Shown here in pieces: positions 1-6,126 of a stretch of DNA of 6,917 nucleotides (the first letter of the stretch is position 1; every line of letters starts with the position of its first letter). Source of the DNA: Candidatus Colimorpha enterica. Lineage in GTDB: Bacteria; Bacillota; Clostridia; Oscillospirales; CAG-272. A program made the translations under genes and the position numbers. A model generated the notes under the pieces. It searched no databases, was not told the DNA's origin, and saw only the letters and a program-made list of their open reading frames with translations. The DNA lies in the NCBI GenBank assembly GCA_000433515.1, contig FR891192.1, positions 1 through 6,917 of the forward strand, written 5' to 3'.

Positions 1-14
1 CTTTGCCCCAAACC

Positions 15-42
15 CCACCTCTTTCTTGGGAAGAAAGAGGGG
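15..42 (-). terminator. Inverted repeat after the last gene, possible terminator
   Basis: A perfect 10-bp stem (18-27 paired with 31-40) has a 3-nt loop at 28-30, and two more G-C pairs (15-16 with 41-42) form if A17 is bulged. It starts 15 bases beyond the stop codon at 58-60, where an operon terminator would be expected. Read on the minus strand it is not followed by a U-run but by GGGGTTTGGGGCAAAG up to the window edge. That run could be the first half of a second hairpin whose CCCC arm lies outside the window. The stem is clear; its role as terminator, or as an intergenic repeat unit, is inference. Confidence 0.5.
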
Positions 43-57
43 AAAGAAGGACTGTTT

Positions 58-759
58 TCAGTTATGTGCTTCGTCCCAGCTCCTCCGCAGCTCGGACAGC
101 ATCTCTTCCGCCATTGCTTCCGGGTCGGAATTTTTAATTATTCCGCTTGTGCATCCCGTTGCCTCGGCTCCGGCAAGTATAACTCTTCTGACGTCGTCCG
201 GGGTGGATATTCCTGCCCCCTGAAGCACCATTATCCGCGGATCGGTTTTTCTGACAATACTGATCGTTTCGGTCACGTATGAAAGGCTGCTGGTCTTTCC
301 GGTTCCGATAAGCTCGGCAGGCTCTGCGACGATAAGGTTCGGGTGCATTGCTGCGACAGCCTTTATTTCGCTGAACGAGTCGGCGCAGACGATAGTTGCC
401 AGTCCGACCTCGTCGGCACGGGCAACTGTTTCGGCGATGACCTCTGTTGTCAGCTTCTTCTCGGCATGGTTGAGCATGACTCCGACGGCTCCTGCATCTT
501 TTACCGCCTCAGGAAGTACGGAGCCGAGCCCCCTGCCCGGTCTTAACGGATCCATGTGCTGCGCGTAAACGTGAACCCTTTCGGTGTTTTCGGCGATCAG
601 CCTTATATCCGTATACTGCGGTGTGAGTATAACGTCAAGATCGTATCTGTACGCTATCCGGTCGACCGCCTTTGCGAGCTTCAAAAAGCGCTCTCCCCAC
701 ATGATGCATTTCGGTCCGATTTCAAAAAAAGGCGGTTTTATTCTGTAATTACCGTACAT
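58..759 (-). CDS. Triosephosphate isomerase-like TIM-barrel sugar-phosphate isomerase
   Basis: This 233-residue protein belongs to the triosephosphate isomerase (TpiA) family and looks closer to the compact archaeal type than to the ~250-residue bacterial enzyme. Visible family marks are Lys17 in the first strand (EIGPK), the AQHMDP segment at 66-71, His98 in NHAEKK, and Glu146 at the start of the mobile loop EPAELIGTG (146-154). Phosphate-binding glycine motifs follow at GAGIS (181-185) and GCTSGIIKN (202-210). The Lys/His/Glu catalytic set is therefore intact. The ATG at 759 was chosen because AAAGGA lies 10 bases upstream (770-775) and the protein then begins just before the first strand. 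An upstream extension of the frame has no homologous character. It overlaps the kinase gene by 11 bases, implying coupled translation. Its place behind a sugar isomerase and kinase suggests a dedicated substrate such as a tetrulose phosphate, as for EryH/LerI. Ordinary dihydroxyacetone phosphate isomerisation cannot be excluded. Confidence 0.85.
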   Translation of the reverse strand: MYGNYRIKPPFFEIGPKCIMWGERFLKLAKAVDRIAYRYDLDVILTPQYTDIRLIAENTERVHVYAQHMDPLRPGRGLGSVLPEAVKDAGAVGVMLNHAEKKLTTEVIAETVARADEVGLATIVCADSFSEIKAVAAMHPNLIVAEPAELIGTGKTSSLSYVTETISIVRKTDPRIMVLQGAGISTPDDVRRVILAGAEATGCTSGIIKNSDPEAMAEEMLSELRRSWDEAHN

Positions 760-2170
760 CGGCAGCTGTTCCTTTCGGGTTGACTCTGCGGCAGTATTCC
801 TTATATCGGGCTTTTGCCCCGGAATAATCGGTGCCTGACGGAATGTATCTTTCCGCGGGCGCAACAAGCTCTCCCGCCGCCGCGACCGACGGAAAGACCC
901 CGATCCCGACTCCGGCAAATATTGCGCTCCCTCTTGTTGCGGTCTCCTGCGCTTTGAGAACAGCAACCGTTCTGCCGGTGACGTCTGCCTTTATCTGATT
1001 CCACAGGCTGCTTTTTGCACCTCCTCCGGTCGATCGGATCTCTCCGACATTGCCGAGGCAGTCAAGGCATTCGTCAAGCATGAATGCCACCGATTCCATC
1101 ACCGCTCTTGCGAAGTGGGCGCTGTTGTGACAGAGCCTTACTCCGCAGAACGCCGCCGTGGCGGAGGGATCGTATACCGGCATTGTCGATCCGCAGAGGT
1201 GCGGAACGAAACAAACCCCGTCCGAACCCGGCGGAATATCTTTTGCGATCCTGTCGATGCCGGCAAACGAAAGCTCCTTCATGAACCCGTCCCGGAACCA
1301 TTTCAGCGCAAGCCCCGCGGCAGAGGTCCACATGAGTCGGCAGTATTTCCCGTCATGGTTCAGGTGGCAAGGCACAATGCCTGACTGGTCATAACCGGGG
1401 ATGCTTCCGCACGCCGAAAAAACGGCAAGAGTGGTTCCGGTCATCTCGGTGACAATGCCTTCTCTGACCGCTCCCGCGCCGACGGCACCGGCAATCTGAT
1501 CCATAGCACCGGCAACTACCGGAATTCCGCGGTAATAACCGGCGATATCCCCGGTGTGAAGTATCGCAGGAAGCATATCGCGGCTCACACCGATATAATC
1601 AAGCATACCGTCCCACCAGTCATGCTCCGCGATATCAAAATACAGAGAAGAGGACTGAAGTGTTCCTTCCGTGACAAAATTTCCGGTCAGCCGGTAAGTA
1701 AGCCAGTCGCCGAGCAGGAATATCTTCCTTGCACGGGAAAATACTCCGGGAATATGCTTTTTCAGCCACAGCAGCTTGCAGGCAGGCCATGCGGCGGCGG
1801 TCTGAGGCTGACCGGTATGACGATAGATTTCTTCCGCGCCGAAATGCGTTTCGATTTCCACTGCCTCTTCGCCCGCGCGGTTGTCAAGCCACACTATCGC
1901 ATTTCCGAGCGGTTTTCCCGTACCGTCGGTGAGTATCAGCGTTTCGCACTGCGTATCAACCGATATCGCATCGATCTGCTGTCCTCCGGCAACACGTCCG
2001 ATGCAGTCGGTCAGCATTTTCACATATGTTTCCGGGTCGCATTCCACCCTGCCGCCCTCGGTGATAAGCCCGTATTCCGCAGAGCATGAAGCGATCTCGT
2101 TCAATTTGTCGTCGTACAGCCCCGCCTTCATCGCGGTTGTCCCGACATCTATTCCGAGCAATCTTTTCAT
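749..2170 (-). CDS. FGGY-family carbohydrate kinase
   Basis: This 473-residue cytoplasmic kinase should transfer the ATP gamma-phosphate to a sugar, most likely the ketose made by the neighbouring isomerase. The two-domain FGGY architecture is visible: phosphate-1 motif GIDVGTTAMKAG (6-17), sugar-side motif WLDNRAG (94-100), catalytic-base region GAMDQIAGAVGAG (221-233) with Asp224 as the likely base, MTGTT (243-247), the C-terminal nucleotide motif TGGGAKSSLWNQ (381-392), and ATRGSAIFAG near 411-420. Length is normal for xylulokinase-like members. The substrate within FGGY (xylulose, fuculose, rhamnulose, erythritol and others) cannot be read by eye. The ATG at 2170 sits one base after the isomerase stop (TGATATG) with no convincing Shine-Dalgarno, so translation probably depends on termination-reinitiation. 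A TTG at 2182 is a weaker alternative start. The 3' end overlaps the next gene by 11 bases. Confidence 0.93.
   Translation of the reverse strand: MKRLLGIDVGTTAMKAGLYDDKLNEIASCSAEYGLITEGGRVECDPETYVKMLTDCIGRVAGGQQIDAISVDTQCETLILTDGTGKPLGNAIVWLDNRAGEEAVEIETHFGAEEIYRHTGQPQTAAAWPACKLLWLKKHIPGVFSRARKIFLLGDWLTYRLTGNFVTEGTLQSSSLYFDIAEHDWWDGMLDYIGVSRDMLPAILHTGDIAGYYRGIPVVAGAMDQIAGAVGAGAVREGIVTEMTGTTLAVFSACGSIPGYDQSGIVPCHLNHDGKYCRLMWTSAAGLALKWFRDGFMKELSFAGIDRIAKDIPPGSDGVCFVPHLCGSTMPVYDPSATAAFCGVRLCHNSAHFARAVMESVAFMLDECLDCLGNVGEIRSTGGGAKSSLWNQIKADVTGRTVAVLKAQETATRGSAIFAGVGIGVFPSVAAAGELVAPAERYIPSGTDYSGAKARYKEYCRRVNPKGTAADVR
770..775 (-). promoter_or_regulatory. Ribosome binding site inside the kinase gene, for the TIM-like gene
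   Basis: AAAGGA on the minus strand lies 10 bases before the ATG at 759, within the last codons of the kinase gene. It fixes the start of the TIM-like protein and argues against longer versions of that frame. Confidence 0.6.
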
Positions 2171-2171
2171 A

Positions 2172-3524
2172 TCAGGTTTCAAGCACGCCGATTCCGAGAA
2201 TGCGGCAGAGATCCCTGAGAAGACCGCGGTTGTCTCCGTATGAGATTATATAATGCTGACACATGACGTTTTCGGCAAATGCGCGGGTGTTTTCAAGTCT
2301 GATCTCAAGCCCGGGGAGCTGAGGCGCCGGCTGTGTCCATCCCGCCTCCTCCCATTTCCCCGGTGCAATGCCTTCTCCGACCGTCATATGCATTGAGTAT
2401 TTTCCGTCCCGTTCATACAGGCGGCACATTGTCAGCCTTCCGGGTTTTACTTTTGAGACATTGAGAATGCCCTCGTCAAGCTCTCCGAATGCGGCGGGCA
2501 TGACGGGGATCTCCCCTTCGGTGATCTCCTGCGGGATATAGTCGGGAACTCCCGCAAGTACCCCGTCTGAGAAGAATTCATAAAATTCAAGGTAAGCCGC
2601 ACACTGACCGGTGAGATATTTCACCATCAGCTGGGTCACAGAACCGAGGCAGTCGTTCTCGGGGACAGTACATACCCCGGACAGCTGGTCAAGAAGCATG
2701 AACACGGGAGCAGGCGGATATCCGAGCAGTTTTTTCATACCGTCAACGTCCTTCAGCGAAACGGCATCATATCCGCGCTCAGAGACAAGCTCCGCGGCAC
2801 TGAGATACCATTCCGCCGCCTTTCTTTTGCTGACGTCAGACACCGGTTTCAGCTGCCTCCACCCGTCGATATGGCTGACGGTCTGCGCGATTTCACTGTT
2901 GTTCAGCTTTTCTTTCCGCTGAACCATTTCAAGCAGCTCAAAGGTCTCTATCTCGACCCCGGTAACTTTTTTCAGCGACACTCCGTCACAGAGTGTGCCG
3001 TACAGATTCATGTCCCGGTATCCTGCCATTCCGACTCTTGCATGGCGCAGTTTTTCTGCCGCACAGGCAGCCCGGCAGAAATCCACAACCCTGTCCGCGC
3101 CAGACGGAAGCCCGATTATGTCATAGACATACGTAAAAATATATCCCAGCCTGTCGAAAACCGCGCGGAGCGCCGAGGTTCCCGCCTGATCCGCGGTGGT
3201 GACAAGCCTTCCGCCGTCCTCTGTCCAGCCGCAAAGTCCCCAAAGCACCATAGGTATGTGGCGGAAGTGCTCGGTTATCTTTATGACCGCATGAGAGGGG
3301 ATCCACCCGGCTATGCAGATGACAATTGAATCAAACCGCCCGGCTTCAAGAACCGATACCGCCGATCTGATGTCGGTTTCTTCATAATCGTCCGTGACGG
3401 GGAAGACCCTTATAAGCTCAAGCCCGTTTTTCTCAAGTCTCTCTGCCGCCTCCGCACATTTTTTTATGATTATTTCCTTTGGAGTGTTGACTTCGCCGAA
3501 GCCTATAAATGCTGTTTTACCCAT
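2172..3524 (-). CDS. L-fucose isomerase-like (FucI/AraA superfamily) sugar isomerase
   Basis: This 450-residue protein resembles the L-fucose/L-arabinose isomerase superfamily, metal-dependent cytoplasmic aldose-ketose isomerases. Residues ~1-160 look like the N-terminal Rossmann-like domains (for example DSIVICIAGW at 65-74 and PMVLWGLCGW at 91-100). The C-terminal catalytic part has PENDCLG (288-294), the segment around YLEFYEF (311-317), and the terminal signature QHYIISYGDNRGLL (423-436). Glu289, Glu313 and His424 are the likely metal ligands. From memory, E. coli FucI uses Glu337, Asp361 and His528, and the 24-residue spacing between the first two is conserved here, with Glu replacing Asp. 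It is much shorter than E. coli FucI (591 residues), like many clostridial homologues. The ATG at 3524 follows AAAGGA at 8 bases; a TTG at 3548 overlapping the upstream stop is unlikely. The substrate is not assignable. Confidence 0.8.
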   Translation of the reverse strand: MGKTAFIGFGEVNTPKEIIIKKCAEAAERLEKNGLELIRVFPVTDDYEETDIRSAVSVLEAGRFDSIVICIAGWIPSHAVIKITEHFRHIPMVLWGLCGWTEDGGRLVTTADQAGTSALRAVFDRLGYIFTYVYDIIGLPSGADRVVDFCRAACAAEKLRHARVGMAGYRDMNLYGTLCDGVSLKKVTGVEIETFELLEMVQRKEKLNNSEIAQTVSHIDGWRQLKPVSDVSKRKAAEWYLSAAELVSERGYDAVSLKDVDGMKKLLGYPPAPVFMLLDQLSGVCTVPENDCLGSVTQLMVKYLTGQCAAYLEFYEFFSDGVLAGVPDYIPQEITEGEIPVMPAAFGELDEGILNVSKVKPGRLTMCRLYERDGKYSMHMTVGEGIAPGKWEEAGWTQPAPQLPGLEIRLENTRAFAENVMCQHYIISYGDNRGLLRDLCRILGIGVLET

Positions 3525-3532
3525 TGTTTTCG

Positions 3533-3538
3533 TCCTTT
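3533..3538 (-). promoter_or_regulatory. Ribosome binding site of the isomerase gene
   Basis: AAAGGA on the minus strand lies 8 bases upstream of the ATG at 3524, in the 20-base gap after the ceramidase-family gene. It decides between this ATG and a TTG at 3548. Confidence 0.7.
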
Positions 3539-3544
3539 CTGCCG

Positions 3545-5020
3545 TCAAAACAGCCTGTTGATATCGGCAAGCGTCTCTCTGACGAGAATATCTCCGCCGA
3601 CGTGGCCGGTAACCCCGCTTGAAACAAATGCGCTGTAATGTCCGCCCTTCTCGGCTTTTTCAGTCGGAAGATATCCGAGAGAATCGCAGGCAAGCTGTAT
3701 CATGAATGTTTGCGCGGCGGGGCTTTTTGCCCTTATCCTGTTTCCGTAATCAAGAAAAAGCTCGAACGGACTTGTTGTAACGACCGAATCTCCTATCCTT
3801 ACGGTATGAAGCTCGATTTCGAAATCCGGTGTGATGTTCTGTGTTTCAAATCTTGCAACCGTTCCCGCGTATACGTACAGAAGCGCGTTGTCGCTGTAAT
3901 CAAAGCTCTCCTTTTCCGTCCCGGAGACTGCCTCGGTTATCTTTTTCTCGGCGAGATCGCGCTCCTCTTTCGTAACCCGCCTTATCGGGAGACGGAGCTT
4001 TCTTACGGTATGTATGAATTCATGACCCGCCCGGTCATAATTTCCCGATTCATATACCCCGATAACCTCGTCGGCAATGCGTCTTGCAACCGTCTCGGCG
4101 CCGGAGATATCGAACATCGAAGGATCGGCGCGTCTTTTTCTGACTCCGTTTCTTGTTATGTTGGGGTCGGCAATCGGGGTTTCCGGCTCTACCCACCGTA
4201 TAAGATCGCGCGGGCACTGGTCGCCGGCAGGTGCACAGAGCGCAAGAACGGTGAAATCCTGTCCGAACTTTGCCCGCAGGCGCTTTTTGACCTTCCCCCA
4301 GTAATCGGAAGAAATGAAGAGCCGGTGTTCCAGAACCTGAGCCGGACAGGCAATATTCACAGCCGCTCCCATCGGTCTGCCGTCTGCGGAATGAAAGTAC
4401 ATTATCTCAAGTCCGCTGTCGTTTCCGCCCTCAAGCGAAACAAACCCGTCCGCCGAGGTGTCGCCCCACATAAGCGCGCTTCCATCGGAATAGCAGGCTC
4501 TCCGGCACATACCGACCGCTGCACGCCCGAAGGCAAAACCGATATAACCGGGCTTGCGGTCTTCCCATGCCCTGATCACAGCCTCCGATATTCTTCCGGC
4601 AAGAAAATTAAAAGCTTCTTCCTCGTCCATTATCTCCTCACCGACCGTTTTCGCCGCCGGTTTATACGGAAAATACCGGTTGAGTATACCGGAGGAGAAC
4701 TCAAGCGTGTCAAGACCGTCCCTGTAGCACAGCGACGTGTGCGAATGTGTTGCACATATTATTATCTTATCCGGGTCGGGTCCCCCCGCCGCGGTAATTT
4801 TCTCTCTTACTGCCGAGACAAGCCCCGCCGTCACTCCCACAAGGTCGCAGGAGCAGAAAACAACGCTGTCGTCTCCGACGCTTATCGCAACCGCGGTCGC
4901 GGTCACCTCCGTCTCGGTATATTCGGATATTCTTTCGATAAACTGACCCATAAGCCCGACTTTTTTTTCGGGAGTTATGCTAACCTCGGATCTGCCTATC
5001 AGCATTTCATATTTGTCCAT
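3545..5020 (-). CDS. Neutral/alkaline ceramidase-family (N-terminal domain) hydrolase, cytoplasmic
   Basis: This 491-residue protein matches the fold signature of the neutral/alkaline non-lysosomal ceramidase family, zinc amidases best known from secreted enzymes. It opens with IGRSEVSITP (8-17), followed by CDLVGV (58-63) and the zinc motif CATHSHTS (89-96) with His92 and His94. Next come VNIACPAQVLEHR (221-233), SSDYWG (237-242), LCAPAGDQCPRD (261-272) corresponding to the catalytic-serine region, SPFELFLDYG (417-426) and the late tyrosine segment LGYLPTEKAEKGGHYSAF (448-465). No signal peptide or membrane segment is seen, so it should act in the cytoplasm. At the position where I expect a second zinc histidine (NFAVH in the Pseudomonas enzyme) it has Cys225. 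The ATG at 5020 was preferred over a TTG at 5062 that overlaps the lacI stop, because a hairpin occupies the gap. ATG 5005 is also possible. Substrate unknown; a lipid ceramide is unlikely in this setting. Confidence 0.8.
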   Translation of the reverse strand: MDKYEMLIGRSEVSITPEKKVGLMGQFIERISEYTETEVTATAVAISVGDDSVVFCSCDLVGVTAGLVSAVREKITAAGGPDPDKIIICATHSHTSLCYRDGLDTLEFSSGILNRYFPYKPAAKTVGEEIMDEEEAFNFLAGRISEAVIRAWEDRKPGYIGFAFGRAAVGMCRRACYSDGSALMWGDTSADGFVSLEGGNDSGLEIMYFHSADGRPMGAAVNIACPAQVLEHRLFISSDYWGKVKKRLRAKFGQDFTVLALCAPAGDQCPRDLIRWVEPETPIADPNITRNGVRKRRADPSMFDISGAETVARRIADEVIGVYESGNYDRAGHEFIHTVRKLRLPIRRVTKEERDLAEKKITEAVSGTEKESFDYSDNALLYVYAGTVARFETQNITPDFEIELHTVRIGDSVVTTSPFELFLDYGNRIRAKSPAAQTFMIQLACDSLGYLPTEKAEKGGHYSAFVSSGVTGHVGGDILVRETLADINRLF

Positions 5021-5036
5021 CAGATTTCCGTTTTCC

Positions 5037-5053
5037 CCCGGAGCCTCTCCGGG
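5037..5053 (-). other. GC-rich hairpin between lacI and the ceramidase-family gene
   Basis: A perfect 7-bp stem, CCCGGAG paired with CTCCGGG, has a 3-nt AGG loop. On the minus-strand transcript it lies between the lacI stop and the ATG at 5020 and is followed by GGAAAACGGAAATCTG rather than a U-run. It is therefore not a canonical intrinsic terminator. A role in mRNA stability, processing or translation initiation is inference. Confidence 0.45.
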
Positions 5054-5058
5054 AAGGA

Positions 5059-6060
5059 TCAAATTATTATTTCTTTTCTCGGCACAGAGGTGCTTTTTCT
5101 GACCGTCAGGTCACACTGCACCTCTATGTGCTTTGCCGCACCCTGCTCACCGTGTATGCTGTCGCAGAGCAGCTTGACCGCTTCGGCACACATGACATCG
5201 CTGTGCAGCACCACTGTTGTCAGTCCCGGATCCATTACCCTTGAAAAGGCAACGTCGTTCATTCCGATGACCGAAAAATCACCCGGCACCGAATATCCGT
5301 ACAGCTTAAGCTCGTTTATCGCGCCGTATGCGATCTCGTCATATGCACATATTAGCGCGGTCGGATACAGCTTCTGCGAGTCGAGCATTTTCAGTATCCC
5401 GTTATGTCCGCACGCCTCAAATCTGCATTCATTTGAGTAGATCGATCCGGGATCAAGCCCGGATTCCTTCATTACCGACACAAAAAGCTCCTCTTTCATA
5501 AGTGTGTTTGTCTCGCCGATGAAGCCGATCCTCTCATGACCGAGGGCTGTCAGGTGCCTGATTGCCGTTCTTATCCCGCCACCTATGTTGCTGCTGACGA
5601 GATTGTACGGCAGATCCACACCGAACTGATTTATGCAGACAAACGGCACCGTTACGTTTTTCCGCGGCTTTGTCCCGCTGAATGATATTATGCCGTCCGC
5701 ATAATCGCTTTTCAGAAGATTTTCGATCGTACTGTTGTATTCATCCTCTTCGAAACCGGAGAGATATATCCTTCCGTCAATATCCGCGGAGGCAAGCAGC
5801 CTTACCAGCATTGTTGCTTCTTTGGCGAAATTCAGACTTATTATCTCCGGCACGACTATGGCGATATACGGCCGACAGTGCTTCCCGAGACTTTTTCTTG
5901 CGGTTTTCTTCTGATCGAAATATCCGTTTTCCTCGGCGATTTTCAGTATTTTTTTCCGTGTTGCCTCTCCGATGTCGGCGTTGCCGTTGAGTGCCTTTGA
6001 CACAGTTGCCTGCGATACGCCGGCAAGCTGTGCGATTTTTCCGTGAGTCAGTCTGCCCAA
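5059..6060 (-). CDS. LacI-family transcriptional regulator
   Basis: This 333-residue DNA-binding repressor should control the surrounding sugar genes in response to a sugar or sugar phosphate. The N-terminal helix-turn-helix is textbook: KIAQLAGVSQATVSKALNG (8-26) followed by the hinge-side ATRKKILKIAEENGY (33-47). A periplasmic-binding-protein-like effector domain runs from about residue 63 (RPYIAIVVPEI) to the end, with the family's ICAYDEIAYGA and FSVIGMNDVAFS segments. Length is typical. The start is TTG at 6060: no ATG occurs in frame until about residue 84, and AAAGGA lies 12 bases upstream. The gene sits inside the operon, 66 bases after the surface-protein gene and 38 bases before the ceramidase-family ATG, so it is probably co-transcribed with its targets and autoregulated. 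No operator was confidently identified; the main promoter probably lies beyond the right edge. Confidence 0.95.
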   Translation of the reverse strand: MGRLTHGKIAQLAGVSQATVSKALNGNADIGEATRKKILKIAEENGYFDQKKTARKSLGKHCRPYIAIVVPEIISLNFAKEATMLVRLLASADIDGRIYLSGFEEDEYNSTIENLLKSDYADGIISFSGTKPRKNVTVPFVCINQFGVDLPYNLVSSNIGGGIRTAIRHLTALGHERIGFIGETNTLMKEELFVSVMKESGLDPGSIYSNECRFEACGHNGILKMLDSQKLYPTALICAYDEIAYGAINELKLYGYSVPGDFSVIGMNDVAFSRVMDPGLTTVVLHSDVMCAEAVKLLCDSIHGEQGAAKHIEVQCDLTVRKSTSVPRKEIII

Positions 6061-6072
6061 TGTCTGTAACCG

Positions 6073-6078
6073 TCCTTT
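6073..6078 (-). promoter_or_regulatory. Ribosome binding site of lacI, supporting a TTG start
   Basis: AAAGGA on the minus strand lies 12 bases before the TTG at 6060, a slightly long spacing. The same AAAGGACG string precedes the isomerase ATG. It directly abuts a strong hairpin (6081-6107). With no nearby ATG, GTG or better-spaced start, it supports TTG as the real start. Confidence 0.55.
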
Positions 6079-6080
6079 CC

Positions 6081-6107
6081 CCCCTGCCGGTACGGAGCCA
6101 GCAGGGG
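6081..6107 (-). other. Strong hairpin upstream of lacI
   Basis: A 10-bp stem (6081-6090 with 6098-6107; nine Watson-Crick pairs and one G-U when read on the minus strand) encloses a 7-nt loop. It lies in the 66-base gap between the surface-protein gene and lacI, and ends two bases before the lacI Shine-Dalgarno. No U-run follows, so a normal intrinsic terminator is unlikely. It could be an intercistronic stabiliser or a structure that lowers lacI translation (inference). Confidence 0.55.
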
Positions 6108-6126
6108 AGGCGTTGTTTCCGGCTGA

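Noticed and set aside
760..966. N-terminal extension of the TIM-like protein to 302 residues
   Set aside because: The extension is Arg/Ser/Pro-rich, lies out of frame over the 3' end of the kinase gene, and the ATG at 759 has its own ribosome binding site just before the first TIM-barrel strand.
1556..2089. A 177-codon plus-strand open frame inside the kinase gene
   Set aside because: It lies antisense to conserved FGGY motifs, its composition is not protein-like, and no ribosome binding site or family resemblance was seen.
5021..5062. TTG start at 5062 for the ceramidase-family gene, overlapping the lacI stop by 4 bases
   Set aside because: It would add 14 Gly/Pro-rich residues encoded across a hairpin. 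ATG 5020 places the start close before the conserved IGRSEVSITP, as in the family. The alternative cannot be fully excluded, since neither start has a strong ribosome binding site.
3638..5440. A 600-codon open frame on the plus strand, antisense to the ceramidase-family gene and the 3' part of lacI
   Set aside because: It is rich in Arg, Cys, Ser and His, has no recognisable motif and lies exactly opposite two genes with strong family signatures. The open frame is explained by codon bias of the minus-strand genes.
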